DNA of 61,580 nucleotides from Sphingomonas bacterium (GTDB lineage Bacteria; Pseudomonadota; Alphaproteobacteria; Sphingomonadales; Sphingomonadaceae), in the NCBI GenBank assembly GCA_030149245.1, contig JASBRX010000007.1, forward strand, positions 1 to 61,580. The letters are read 5' to 3'. Within the stretch, counting starts at the first letter, position 1. Each line of letters begins with the position of its first letter. The notes beneath the pieces are model-generated. The model saw only the letters and a program-made list of their open reading frames with translations, ran no database searches and was not told where the DNA came from. Below, piece after piece: positions 53,184 through 61,580 of this stretch. The position numbers were made by a program, and so were the translations under genes.

Positions 53184-55847
53184 TCAGGCCCCGAAGGTGC
53201 GCTGCCACCAGCCGCCGCGCCGCGGCGCTGCGTCGGCCTCGCCGCTTTCGGCGGCGCTTGCCTCGACCGGCGCAGCTTCAGCAACTTCAGTCGGTGCGGC
53301 CTCTGCCGCTGCGGTCGATGGAGCGAGGTCCTGCTCCACCTCCGCGGCCGGTGTTTCGTCTGCCTTTTTGCGACGGCTGCGCTTGGGCTTGGCCGGCGCT
53401 TCCTCAGCAGCTGGAGCCTCGATCGCCTCGACGACCGTTGGCGCTTCGACCGGTGCGGCTTCGGCGGCGGGAGCCTCCTCACCCTTTTTGCGACGCGTGC
53501 GCTTGGGCTTGGCGGGCGCTTCCTCGGCCGCCGGGGCTTCGATCGGCGCTTCCGCCGGAGCCGCCTCGACCGCTTCGCTCACCGGTTCGGCATCGGCCTT
53601 TTTGCGGCGGCTGCGCTTCGGCTTGGCGGGCGCTTCGTCAGCGACCGGTTCGGCGGCTTCTGCCGCGATCGGAGCCGCGTCCTCGGCATCGGCCGTTTCG
53701 GTGTCGGCACCAGCATCCTCGCCGCCCGCGCCGCGACGACCGCCGCGACGACCGCGACGACGGCGCTTGCGGCCCTCGCCTTCGCTCTCGGAGACCGGAG
53801 CTTCGGCAGCGGCTTCGACAGCCTCAGCCGAGTCGACCTCGTCCTCCGCAGCTTCACCATCCATGCCCTGCTCGGCATCGCCAGTCTGGGGCGCGTCGCC
53901 CTCCTCACGACGGCCGCGACGGCCACGGCGGCGGCGGCGGCGCTTGCGGCCCTCGCCCTCGCCTTCGGCACGCTCGCCACGGTCGCGACGCTCGCGCGGG
54001 GCGCGGGCCTCAACCTCCTCTTCCTCTTCGTCTTCCTCTTCGTCGATATCGTCGACGATGTCCTCTTCGATCTCCTGGATCGCGGCGGCGAACTTCGGCG
54101 CATGCGCGGGCGGCGGGCCGCTCGCTTCGACCGACATGCGCGCGCCTTCCAGCTCGCCGTCCGACAGGATCTCGACGCGGACGCCGTAGCGATCCTCGAT
54201 CTCGGCGATGTCGGCGCGCTTGTTGTTGAGGACGTAGAAGGCCGCTTCCTGGCTGCAGCGCAGCGTGATGTGCGAACCGCGACCGCGTGCGGCCTCATCC
54301 TCAATCAGGCGCAGCGCGCTGAGGCCAGCCGACGATGCGGTGCGGACCAGGCCGGTTCCCTCGCAATGCGGGCACTGGCGGGTCGATGCCTCGAGCACGC
54401 CGGTGCGCAGACGCTGGCGGCTCATTTCCATCAGACCAAAGGCGCTGATCCGGCCGACCTGGATGCGGGCGCGGTCGTTCTTCAGCGCCTCCTTCATCGC
54501 CTTCTCGACCTTCCGGACGTTGGACGAATGGTCCATGTCGATAAAGTCGATCACGACAAGGCCGGCCATGTCGCGCAGCCGCAGCTGGCGCGCGATTTCC
54601 TGCGCGGCTTCGAGGTTGGTGGCGGTCGCGGTCTGCTCGATCGAATGCTCGCGGGTCGAGCGGCCCGAGTTGATGTCGATCGACACCAAAGCCTCGGTCG
54701 GGTTTATGACGAGGTAACCGCCGGACTTCAGCTGCACCACCGGGTGGTACATCGCCGACAATTGCTCCTCGACCCCGGCGCGCTGGAACAGCGGCACGGC
54801 GTCGCTGTAATGCTTCACCTTCTTGGCGTGGCTCGGCATCAGGAGCTTCATGAAGTCCTTGGCCTGGCGATAGCCTTCATCGCCCTCGACGATCACCTCG
54901 TCGATATCCTTGTTATAGATATCGCGGATCGCACGCTTCATCAGGTCGCTGTCGCCATAGACCAGCGCCGGCGCGGACGATTGCAGCGTCTTTTCGCGAA
55001 TCTCGTCCCACAGCCGGGCGAGATAGTCGAAGTCGCGCTTGATCTCGGTCTTGGTGCGCTGAAGCCCGGCGGTGCGGACGATGCAGCCCATCGACGGCGG
55101 CAGCTTCAGGTCCGACATGATCGTCTTCAGACGCTTGCGGTCGGCGGCCGAGCTGATCTTGCGGCTGATCCCGCCGCCATGCGCGGTGTTGGGCATCAGC
55201 ACGCAATAGCGGCCGGCGAGCGACAGATAGGTGGTCAGCGCCGCACCCTTGTTGCCGCGCTCTTCCTTGACGACCTGAACCAGCAGCACCTGGCGGCGGC
55301 GGATCACGTCCTGAATCTTGTAGCGGCGGCGCAGGTTCATGCGGCGCTGGCGCAGTGCCTCGACCTGATCGTCGCTGCCCTTGCGGCCGCGACGGCGGCG
55401 GCCCTTGCCATTCTCGCCCTCGCTTTCGCCCTCGGCAGTCTCGCCACCCTCTTCGTCTTCGTCGGAGGGACGCTCGACCACCTCGACGTCGCCATCCTCG
55501 TCGTCATGGTCGTGATCGTCGCTGTCGTCCGCCTCGCGCAGCGCGGCTTCCTCGGCGGCATGCTCCGCCTCTTCGCGCAGCAGCGCTTCGCGGTCTTCCT
55601 TGGGGATCTGATAATAATCGGGATGGATTTCGCTGAACGCCAGGAAGCCGTGGCGATTGCCGCCATATTCGACGAACGCCGCCTGCAGCGACGGTTCGAC
55701 GCGGGTCACCTTGGCAAGATAGATATTCCCCTTGAGCTGCTTGCGCTCGGCACTCTCGAAATCAAACTCCTCGATTCGATTTCCTTTGACGACGGCCACG
55801 CGGGTCTCTTCCCGGTGGCGTGCGTCGATCAGCATACGCATGGTCAT
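53184..55847 (-). CDS. rne: Ribonuclease E
   Basis: 887 residues. The N-terminal half is the catalytic RNase E/G core: an S1 domain interrupted by an alphaproteobacterial acidic-then-basic insert (about 82-150, DDSDDHDHDDEDGD and GRRRRGRKG), the catalytic aspartates in SIDINSGRST and LVVIDFIDMDH, and the zinc-link CPHCEGTG. The C-terminal tail is Ala/Glu/Pro-rich, with basic RNA-binding-like arginine blocks (RKRRRRRRGRRGRREEG) and three copies of APAKPKR[ST]RRKK near residues 735, 780 and 820. It starts mRNA decay and rRNA processing at the membrane-bound degradosome. Confidence 0.96.
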   Translation of the reverse strand: MTMRMLIDARHREETRVAVVKGNRIEEFDFESAERKQLKGNIYLAKVTRVEPSLQAAFVEYGGNRHGFLAFSEIHPDYYQIPKEDREALLREEAEHAAEEAALREADDSDDHDHDDEDGDVEVVERPSDEDEEGGETAEGESEGENGKGRRRRGRKGSDDQVEALRQRRMNLRRRYKIQDVIRRRQVLLVQVVKEERGNKGAALTTYLSLAGRYCVLMPNTAHGGGISRKISSAADRKRLKTIMSDLKLPPSMGCIVRTAGLQRTKTEIKRDFDYLARLWDEIREKTLQSSAPALVYGDSDLMKRAIRDIYNKDIDEVIVEGDEGYRQAKDFMKLLMPSHAKKVKHYSDAVPLFQRAGVEEQLSAMYHPVVQLKSGGYLVINPTEALVSIDINSGRSTREHSIEQTATATNLEAAQEIARQLRLRDMAGLVVIDFIDMDHSSNVRKVEKAMKEALKNDRARIQVGRISAFGLMEMSRQRLRTGVLEASTRQCPHCEGTGLVRTASSAGLSALRLIEDEAARGRGSHITLRCSQEAAFYVLNNKRADIAEIEDRYGVRVEILSDGELEGARMSVEASGPPPAHAPKFAAAIQEIEEDIVDDIDEEEDEEEEEVEARAPRERRDRGERAEGEGEGRKRRRRRRGRRGRREEGDAPQTGDAEQGMDGEAAEDEVDSAEAVEAAAEAPVSESEGEGRKRRRRGRRGGRRGAGGEDAGADTETADAEDAAPIAAEAAEPVADEAPAKPKRSRRKKADAEPVSEAVEAAPAEAPIEAPAAEEAPAKPKRTRRKKGEEAPAAEAAPVEAPTVVEAIEAPAAEEAPAKPKRSRRKKADETPAAEVEQDLAPSTAAAEAAPTEVAEAAPVEASAAESGEADAAPRRGGWWQRTFGA

Positions 55848-56319
55848 TAGTTGGTCTCCGGGCGCGCCAGGCGGGTGTCAGCCGCGGCGCGCGAACATGA
55901 TTGCGCCCCATCACATCGGGGGCGCAGGGGTTTGGTGATGCCTCTGCTGCATTGGCACGGCCGGACCCGTGGGTGCCCGCCTCCGCCGCCTCGCGCGCGA
56001 CCGCCTGAGCGGTGCGATGCGGGATGGACGGAAATTGCCTCATGCAGCGTCAACCTGAATTACCGGGCCAAATGCGCCCGGCGATGGATACCGAATAACC
56101 CAAATCGGGATCGGTCGACACGATGCCTAGCATCGGTGTGGCCGCGCGGCAACATTTCGCGTGCGACGCAAAAACAACGCTCCGCTCCCGGCAAGCCTTT
56201 GCCGCTTGCCGGCAAAAAGATGCCGAATGCCGGGTTAACCGCAAGGCTTCACCGCGCCGGAAGGTCCGGGTGATTATTCCGGTCGCGTCAGGGAGAATAT
56301 ATTTTGTGAGTATGAGTGC
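55848..56319. other. 472-nt intergenic region between divergent rne and amidase genes
   Basis: No ORF here is convincing. The region must hold both promoters and probably the 5' leader of rne. It contains two strong hairpins: 55902-55926 (TGCGCCCC/GGGGCGCA), about 55 nt upstream of the rne start, and 56188-56212 (CCGGCAAGC/GCTTGCCGG, 9 bp, 7-nt loop). A TATATT hexamer near 56300 could be the -10 box of the amidase promoter. Confidence 0.6.
55902..55926 (-). promoter_or_regulatory. Stem-loop in the rne leader
   Basis: TGCGCCCC and GGGGCGCA form an 8-bp stem about 55 nt upstream of the rne start. In E. coli a leader hairpin lets RNase E control its own mRNA; this could have the same role, but only position and structure support it. 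Confidence 0.45.
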
Positions 56320-57570
56320 ATGCTTTTGGGCTGGACCCCCCCCAGCCCGGCGCGGCATATCGCCCGGGTGTCCTTTTTCCTTGCCCTCTTAGCCGGCTTT
56401 CTAAGCGGCGCGCCGAGTTGGGCAGGAACCATACGTGCCATCGACGTGCAGTCGAACCGGATCGTCATCCGGTTTGACGAACGCGTCGCCGGTGCCAGCA
56501 GCTTCGTCCTTGCGGGTCCGAACCGGATCGCGCTGGACCTGATGGGTGCGCGCCCCGGCGCGACGCCCGATCTTAACCGTGGTCCCGTGGCAGCGGTGCG
56601 ACAGGCGGCGCAGGGCGATGGCGCGCGCGTCGTGTTCGATCTGGCGCGCCCGGCAATCGTCACCGATGGCAAGTTCGGCGCCGACGGGTCGACGCTGACG
56701 CTGGAATTGCGCACGGTGGACGAAGCGCGCTTTGCGCGCGCCGCTGCCGAAGGCCGGCTAAGCTTCCTGCCACCGTTCAGCTTCGTGCGGGCATCATCCC
56801 GGCACAGCTACAGCGTGTCGGTCCCGGTACCGCCCAAGCCGATGCCGTTTGCCATGCCGCGCATCTATGGCGCCGACGATGATCGGCCGCTGGTGGTGAT
56901 CGATCCCGGCCATGGCGGGCATGACCCCGGCGCAATCTCGGCCGACGGGATTCAGGAAAAGGAACTGGCGCTTAAGATCGCCAAAGCGATCCGCGACGAA
57001 CTGATTGCGTCGGGCCGCGTGCGTGTCGCGCTGACCCGGGAGGATGACCGCTATCTGGTGCATCGCGACCGGTTCGAGGTCGCCCGTGCGCTCGGCGCGG
57101 CGCTGTTCATCTCGGTCCATTGCGACGCGGCGCTGCACCCAGGCGCGAGCGGCGCGACGGTCTATACCCTGTCCGAAGTGGCATCCGACAAGGAAGCTGC
57201 ACGGCTGGCGGCGCGCGAGAACAAATCGGACGTAATTGCCGGAATCGATCTGGCAGGTACCAATCGCGACGTCTCGTCGATCCTGATCGACCTGACCCAA
57301 CGCGAAACAATGAACGCATCGGCCAAGTTCGCCCGGCTGCTGGGGCGCGAGGCGCAAGGGCTGATCCCGGTCAAGGACAACCCGCACCGCATGGCGTCGC
57401 TGCTGGTGCTCAAGGCGCCGGACATGCCGTCGATCCTGTTCGAGGCGGGCTATATCTCGAACGCGAACGACGTCGCGCTGCTCAAGACCGCCGAGGGCCG
57501 CAAGCGCGTCGCGCAAAGCGTCGACCGCGCGGTGGCGATCCATTTCGCCACGCGGATGGCGGCGCGGTAG
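56320..57570 (+). CDS. N-acetylmuramoyl-L-alanine amidase (AmiC type, AMIN plus Amidase_3)
   Basis: 416 residues. A signal peptide (FFLALLAGFLSGAPSWA) precedes an AMIN domain (about 35-140: IRAIDVQSNRIVIRFDERV) and an Amidase_3 zinc domain. Zinc ligands and catalytic Glu are visible in VIDPGHGGHDPGAI, the Glu in QEKELALKIAK, ALFISVHCDAA, and LFEAGYISN. The enzyme cuts peptides from muramic acid at the division site. It is followed by a palindromic repeat and then mrcA, an order well known in alphaproteobacteria downstream of divergent rne. The start could be slightly downstream. Confidence 0.94.
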   Translation: MLLGWTPPSPARHIARVSFFLALLAGFLSGAPSWAGTIRAIDVQSNRIVIRFDERVAGASSFVLAGPNRIALDLMGARPGATPDLNRGPVAAVRQAAQGDGARVVFDLARPAIVTDGKFGADGSTLTLELRTVDEARFARAAAEGRLSFLPPFSFVRASSRHSYSVSVPVPPKPMPFAMPRIYGADDDRPLVVIDPGHGGHDPGAISADGIQEKELALKIAKAIRDELIASGRVRVALTREDDRYLVHRDRFEVARALGAALFISVHCDAALHPGASGATVYTLSEVASDKEAARLAARENKSDVIAGIDLAGTNRDVSSILIDLTQRETMNASAKFARLLGREAQGLIPVKDNPHRMASLLVLKAPDMPSILFEAGYISNANDVALLKTAEGRKRVAQSVDRAVAIHFATRMAAR

Positions 57571-57584
57571 GAGACTCCTCCATT

Positions 57585-57732
57585 CCTCCCCTGCCCCGCA
57601 GGGGAGGTGGCGCCGAAGGCGACGGAGGGGCCGCCGCTGCAAGCGGCGGAATTTTGCCGAGCTGTTCACGGCCGCCTGCGCGGCCGCCCCTCCACCACCC
57701 GCTGCGCGGGCGGTCCCAATCCCCCTCCCCTC
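57585..57732. repeat. Composite palindromic repeat (family A), copy 2
   Basis: About 148 nt between the amidase gene and mrcA, very similar to the copy at 37988-38153: CTCCCCTGC-CCC-GCAGGGGAG, then GGCGCCGAAGGCGACGGAGGGGC, GGAATTTTGCCGAGC and CCGCCCCTCCACCACC, ending in CCCCCTCCCCTC where the last hairpin is truncated. The flanking genes read in the same direction, so it lies inside a possible transcript. Confidence 0.85.
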
Positions 57733-57788
57733 ACCCCGTCGCATCCCCCGCTGGCAAGGCGGCGCTTTCCTGCTAAACCCCGCGCCCA

Positions 57789-60293
57789 ATGGCGGACGAC
57801 ACCCAACCCAATTTCGTGCTGAAATTCACGCGTGAGGATGCTGGCGACCGCTTTGCGGCGATCCGCCGCACCTGGTGGTTCAAGCTGCTCGCGTGGCTGG
57901 CGCTGCTCGCGGGCGTCGGGACGATCGTGTTGTGGGCGCTGTTCCTGCGCGATCTCCCGTCAGTCGACAAGCTCCGCAGCTACGAGCCGCCGCTGCCGAC
58001 CAATATCCGCGCCGGTGACGGCACCCCGCTGCGCAGCTACGCCCGCGATCGCCGGGTAGAACTGTCGTATGAGGAATATCCCAAGCTGCTGGTCGGCGCG
58101 TTCCTCTCCGCCGAGGACAAGACCTTTTTCCAGCATAGCGGCGTCGATTATCCGGGCCTGGTCCGCGCAGCGTGGCAGGGGCTGACCAGCGGCGAGACGC
58201 CGCGCGGCACATCGACCATCACGCAACAGGTGGCGAAGAACCTGCTGCTGACCAACGAGGTCAGCTATGTCCGCAAGGCGCGCGAGGCGATCCTCGCCTT
58301 CCGCATCGAAAATTCGCTGTCGAAAGAGCAGATCCTCGAACTCTACCTCAACCAGATCGCGCTGGGACGAAACGCGTTCGGGGTCGAGGCCGCGGCAAAC
58401 GCCTATTTCGACAAGAGCGTGCGCGACCTCAGCATCCCGCAATTCGCCTATCTCGCGATCCTGCCCAAGGGGCCGAGCAACTATATGCCCGAGCGGCACG
58501 AGAAGCGCGCGATCGAGCGGCGCAACTGGGTGCTCGGGCAGATGCGCGAGAACGGCTATATCGATCAGGCGCAGCATGATGCCGCAGTCAGCGCGCCGCT
58601 GGGTGCGGTGCCGCGCAAGACGCCCAAGACCGACCCGCTCGGCGGCTATTTTATTGAGGAAGTGCGCCGCCAGCTGATCGACAAGTTCGGCGACGAGGAA
58701 ACCGACGGCCCGTACAGCGTCTATGCCGGCGGCCTGTGGGTCCGCACGTCGTTCGATCCCGAACTGCAAAGGGCCGCGCAAAAGGCGCTGCGTGACGGTC
58801 TGCTCCGCTATGATCGCGGGCGCGGCTGGTCCGGGCCGATGCGCGAAAAGCCGTTCGAAGGCGATGGCTGGCGCAGCGCGTTGCTCAACGAGAATATTGA
58901 CCTCGATTATGAGGATTGGCGCGCGGCGATCGTCATTTCCAAGACGGCGGGCAGCGCGCAGATCGGCTTTGGCGATGGCCGCACCGGCGTGCTGCCGCGC
59001 GGTGGCGCGCAAATGCCGGTGCGGGGCAAGGGCGGCACCGCTTTTGCGGCGCTGAAGCCCGGCGATGTGATTGCGGTGGCGCCCGAGGGCGGGGTGTTCG
59101 CTCTGCGATCGGTGCCGAAAATCTCGGGCGGCATGGTGGTGCAGGACCCGCGCAGCGGCCGCATCCTGGCGATGCAGGGCGGCTTCGACGCGACAGTGCA
59201 GGCGTTCAATCGCGCGACCCAGGCGCAGCGCCAGCCGGGATCGACGATCAAGCCGATCGTCTATGCCGCCGCGCTCGAAAACGGGATGACCCCGGCGTCG
59301 ATCATCGTCGATGGCCCGTTCTGCGTGTGGCAGGGCGCGGCGCTGGGCGAGAAATGCTTCCGCAACTTCGGCAATACGCGGGGTGCGGGGCCGAAGACGA
59401 TGCGCTGGGGCATCGAACAGTCGCGCAACCTGATGACCGTTCAGGCCGCCAATCAGACCGGCATGGACAAGGTTGTCGACCTGATGCAGCGCATCGGCGT
59501 CAGCCAGCAGAAATATCCGCCCTATCTCTCCTATGCGCTCGGCGCGGGCGAGACGACGGTGATGCGGATGGTCAACGCCTATTCGATCCTGGTCAACCAC
59601 GGCCGCGCGCTGAACCCGACGCTGATCGACTTCGTCCAGAACCGCCATGGCAAGATCGTGTGGCCGGAGAATTGGCGTCCGTGCGACCGCTGCAACATGC
59701 CCGACTGGGACGGCAAGCCGATGCCGCGCCCGGTCAATCGCGCGCGCCAGGTGCTCGACGCGATGAGCGCGTATCAAATGGTGCACATTACCGAAGGCGT
59801 GATCCAGCGCGGCACCGCGACCGTGCTGCGCGACCTCAACCGCCCGATCATGGGCAAGACCGGCACCTCGTCCGGCCCGCGCGACGTGTGGTTCATCGGC
59901 GGCACGCCGCAGATGATCGCGGGTCTGTATATGGGCTATGACACGCCGGTGAATCTGGGCGGCTATGCGCAAGGCGGCACGATCGCCGCGCCGATTTTCA
60001 AGGCGTTCGCACAAAAGGCGCTGGAGAAGGAGGATGTGCTGCCCTTCACCGCGCCGGCCGGCATCCGCATGGTCCGCATCGACCGCACCACCGGCAAGCG
60101 GGTCTTCGGCGCCTGGCCCGGCACCGATCCCAAGGGCGCGGTGATCTGGGAAGCATTCAAGCCCGAAAGCGAACCGCGCCGCCGCAGCCGCCGCGACGAG
60201 GACGCCCCCAAGACCGAGGTGAAGAAGAAAGCGGTGCAGCAGGACGGACCGCGCGACAGCGACTTCTTGCAACGCGAGGGCGGAATCTACTAG
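57789..60293 (+). CDS. mrcA: Penicillin-binding protein 1A (bifunctional)
   Basis: 834 residues. A short cytoplasmic tail and one membrane helix (about 38-58) lead to a GT51 transglycosylase domain with catalytic Glu109 in SAEDKTFFQHSGVDYPG and STITQQVAKNLLLT. The transpeptidase domain has the SxxK serine at Ser485 (PGSTIKPIVYAA), the SxN region in EQSRNLMTV, and KTG at Lys690 (MGKTGTSSGPRD). A basic C-terminal tail (RRRSRRDEDAPKTEVKKK) follows. It builds and cross-links peptidoglycan at the inner membrane. Confidence 0.97.
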   Translation: MADDTQPNFVLKFTREDAGDRFAAIRRTWWFKLLAWLALLAGVGTIVLWALFLRDLPSVDKLRSYEPPLPTNIRAGDGTPLRSYARDRRVELSYEEYPKLLVGAFLSAEDKTFFQHSGVDYPGLVRAAWQGLTSGETPRGTSTITQQVAKNLLLTNEVSYVRKAREAILAFRIENSLSKEQILELYLNQIALGRNAFGVEAAANAYFDKSVRDLSIPQFAYLAILPKGPSNYMPERHEKRAIERRNWVLGQMRENGYIDQAQHDAAVSAPLGAVPRKTPKTDPLGGYFIEEVRRQLIDKFGDEETDGPYSVYAGGLWVRTSFDPELQRAAQKALRDGLLRYDRGRGWSGPMREKPFEGDGWRSALLNENIDLDYEDWRAAIVISKTAGSAQIGFGDGRTGVLPRGGAQMPVRGKGGTAFAALKPGDVIAVAPEGGVFALRSVPKISGGMVVQDPRSGRILAMQGGFDATVQAFNRATQAQRQPGSTIKPIVYAAALENGMTPASIIVDGPFCVWQGAALGEKCFRNFGNTRGAGPKTMRWGIEQSRNLMTVQAANQTGMDKVVDLMQRIGVSQQKYPPYLSYALGAGETTVMRMVNAYSILVNHGRALNPTLIDFVQNRHGKIVWPENWRPCDRCNMPDWDGKPMPRPVNRARQVLDAMSAYQMVHITEGVIQRGTATVLRDLNRPIMGKTGTSSGPRDVWFIGGTPQMIAGLYMGYDTPVNLGGYAQGGTIAAPIFKAFAQKALEKEDVLPFTAPAGIRMVRIDRTTGKRVFGAWPGTDPKGAVIWEAFKPESEPRRRSRRDEDAPKTEVKKKAVQQDGPRDSDFLQREGGIY

Positions 60294-60304
60294 CGGCACT
60301 ATAA

Positions 60305-60385
60305 CGTCGCCCCAGCGAAAGCTGGGGCCTCCAGCCTCACGCCGCTCGCTTGCGGCTTGAGACCCCAGCTTTCGCTGGGGTGACG
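60305..60385. repeat. REP-type palindromic repeat (family C)
   Basis: A doublet of inverted CCCCAGC-GAAA-GCTGGGG units: CGTCGCCCCAGCGAAAGC at the left and GCTTTCGCTGGGGTGACG at the right, pairing over about 20 bp around a GC-rich middle. It lies between mrcA and prfB. This unit is widespread in sphingomonads. Confidence 0.88.
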
Positions 60386-60409
60386 GTTCAGTTTGAAAGG
60401 TTTTTTACG

Positions 60410-61537
60410 ATGCGCGCCGAAGCGCAGGCATATGCCGACAAGATCAACGCCGCGCTCGCATTGCTGCGCCGCTTCATCGACTGGGACAAGGCGCTGCGCC
60501 GGCTCGACGAGCTGAACGCGCGCGTCGAGGACCCGACCCTGTGGGACAAGCCCCGCGAGGCGCAGGAGGTGATGCGCGAGCGCCGGCGGCTCGACGAATC
60601 GATCACGGCGACCCGCGCGATCGAGCGCGAACTGGCCGAGACCAGCGAGCTGATCGAGATGGCCGAGGCCGAGGGCGACGAGGACATGGCAGTCGAGGGC
60701 ACGCAGGCGCTCGCCGCACTTGCCTCGCGCGCCGAGGAGGACAAGGTGAAGGCGCTGCTGTCGGGTGAGGCCGACGCCAACGACACCTATATTGAGGTCC
60801 ATTCGGGCGCTGGCGGGACCGAGAGCCAGGACTGGGCCGAAATGCTGCAGCGCATGTACACCCGCTGGGCCGAGCGTCATGGCTTCAAGGTCGAGCTGAT
60901 GGACTATCACGCCGGCGAGCAGGCTGGCATCAAGTCCGCGACGCTGCTGGTCAAGGGCGAGAATGCCTATGGCTATGCCAAGACCGAAAGCGGCGTGCAC
61001 CGCCTCGTCCGTATCTCGCCCTATGACAGCTCGGCACGGCGGCACACCAGCTTCTCGTCGGTGTGGGTCTATCCGGTGATCGACGATTCGATCGATATCG
61101 AGATCAACGAAAGCGACCTCAAGATCGACACCTATCGCGCATCGGGCGCGGGCGGGCAGCACGTCAACACCACCGATTCGGCGGTACGCATCACCCACGT
61201 TCCCAGTGGCATCATTGTCGCCAGCCAGCAGGACCGGTCGCAGCACAAGAACCGCGCCACGGCGATGGGCATGCTGAAGGCCCGTCTGTACGAGGCTGAG
61301 CTGGCCAAGCGCGAAGCGGCGGCGATGGGCGAGTACAGCGCCAAGACCGAGATCGGCTGGGGCCACCAGATCCGCAGCTACGTCCTCCAGCCCTATCAGC
61401 AGGTCAAGGATCTGCGCACCGGCGTCACCTCCGTCTCGCCGTCCGACGTGCTCGACGGGGCTCTCGACCCGTTCATGGCCGCTGCGCTATCACAGCGCGT
61501 GACCGGCGAGACGGTCGAGGTGGAGGATGTGGATTAA
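60410..61537 (+). CDS. prfB: Peptide chain release factor 2
   Basis: 375 residues. It ends translation at UGA and UAA. The catalytic GGQ is residues 248-250 in SGAGGQHVNTTDSAVRITH. The codon-recognition tripeptide position reads SPY (203-205) in RLVRISPYDSSARRHTSF where E. coli has SPF. The frame is continuous: the site of the usual programmed +1 shift (about codon 24) reads FIDWD with no UGA, so the autoregulatory frameshift is absent. I chose ATG 60410 with AAAGG about 9 nt upstream. Confidence 0.96.
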   Translation: MRAEAQAYADKINAALALLRRFIDWDKALRRLDELNARVEDPTLWDKPREAQEVMRERRRLDESITATRAIERELAETSELIEMAEAEGDEDMAVEGTQALAALASRAEEDKVKALLSGEADANDTYIEVHSGAGGTESQDWAEMLQRMYTRWAERHGFKVELMDYHAGEQAGIKSATLLVKGENAYGYAKTESGVHRLVRISPYDSSARRHTSFSSVWVYPVIDDSIDIEINESDLKIDTYRASGAGGQHVNTTDSAVRITHVPSGIIVASQQDRSQHKNRATAMGMLKARLYEAELAKREAAAMGEYSAKTEIGWGHQIRSYVLQPYQQVKDLRTGVTSVSPSDVLDGALDPFMAAALSQRVTGETVEVEDVD

Positions 61538-61549
61538 GGTGCTGCGAAG

Positions 61550-61580
61550 CCACCAAACCCGTTCGTGTCGAGCGAAGTCG
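61550..61580. repeat. Left end of a REP-type repeat cut by the window edge
   Basis: AAACCCGTTCGTGTCGAGCG followed by AAGTCG at the window end is the left half of a common sphingomonad palindrome; the mirrored half lies outside the window. Confidence 0.5.

Noticed and set aside
53350..53660. Regularly spaced direct repeats resembling a CRISPR array
   Set aside because: The repeats encode the APAKPKR[ST]RRKK blocks of RNase E in frame, are imperfect at wobble positions, and are spaced about 120 nt apart.
53139..55850. Open frame of about 900 residues antisense to rne
   Set aside because: It exactly mirrors rne; high GC third positions remove stops on the opposite strand. No ribosome site, no family motif, low-complexity translation.
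57960..60299. Long open frame antisense to mrcA
   Set aside because: Shadow of the real gene; the translation is rich in Arg, His and Asp without hydrophobic cores or motifs.
60470..60500. Programmed +1 frameshift in prfB
   Set aside because: The frame from ATG 60410 is continuous and contains no UGA at the usual site.

Overview
The window is a contiguous piece of a high-GC alphaproteobacterial chromosome. Gene content and protein style point to a member of the Sphingomonadaceae (Sphingomonas-like): the RNase E with a large acidic insert, the rne-amidase-mrcA-prfB order, the type I QueF, and several small GC-rich palindromic repeat families between genes. The genus is my inference from family knowledge, not a database result. 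I recognise 57 coding segments (gyrB counted as two). I see no rRNA, tRNA, CRISPR array, prophage or insertion sequence with a transposase.

Layout. 0.1-3.7 kb: a GH130-type glycosidase/phosphorylase and a two-domain glycosyltransferase (minus strand). 3.8-10.3 kb: queF, then a tightly packed plus-strand run of an Fe-S photolyase, sseA, a metC-like lyase, an MscS channel and a FemAB/GNAT-like N-acyltransferase. 10.3-15.2 kb: a three-gene minus-strand operon of polytopic membrane proteins, two of them tandem paralogues. 15.3-21.5 kb: a phosphoesterase, argG, a MATE exporter, a DUF1801 protein, a CDP-alcohol phosphatidyltransferase, an EF-hand protein and a cyclopropane fatty-acid synthase. 21.7-23.9 kb: a Mo-cofactor oxidoreductase, a cytochrome b and a TauE/SafE permease, which look like a sulfite/sulfur-oxyanion unit. 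24-28.5 kb: a stand-alone CZB zinc protein, a PhzF-like protein, a small beta-barrel, rlmN, a secreted protein and a histidine phosphatase. 28.6-37.1 kb: a second beta-barrel, dnaN, an HTH/membrane-protein pair with twin operators, a Coq4-like protein, a lipoprotein, recF and gyrB. 37.1-44.5 kb: rlpA, hom, a 2OG-Fe(II) oxygenase, an MFS exporter, small proteins, an ExbD-like protein and a thioesterase. 44.6-53.1 kb: ppc, glpX, a CPBP protease, an ABC-2 exporter, a DsbA-like protein and an M48 peptidase. 53.2-61.5 kb: rne, an AmiC-type amidase, mrcA and prfB.

Main points of interest. (1) gyrB carries an in-frame TAG immediately followed by ATG, where several neighbouring bases all differ from what the family predicts. 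(2) recF carries an in-frame ~100-nt palindromic repeat encoding about 34 extra residues. (3) Two copies of a ~130-147-nt hairpin element with terminal inverted repeats sit at gene ends and supply the stop codons of the flanking genes. (4) The HTH gene has two near-identical 18-bp palindromic operators 33 bp apart. (5) The tandem membrane-protein operon at 10.3-15.2 kb has no function I can name and is the best candidate here for an undescribed envelope system.
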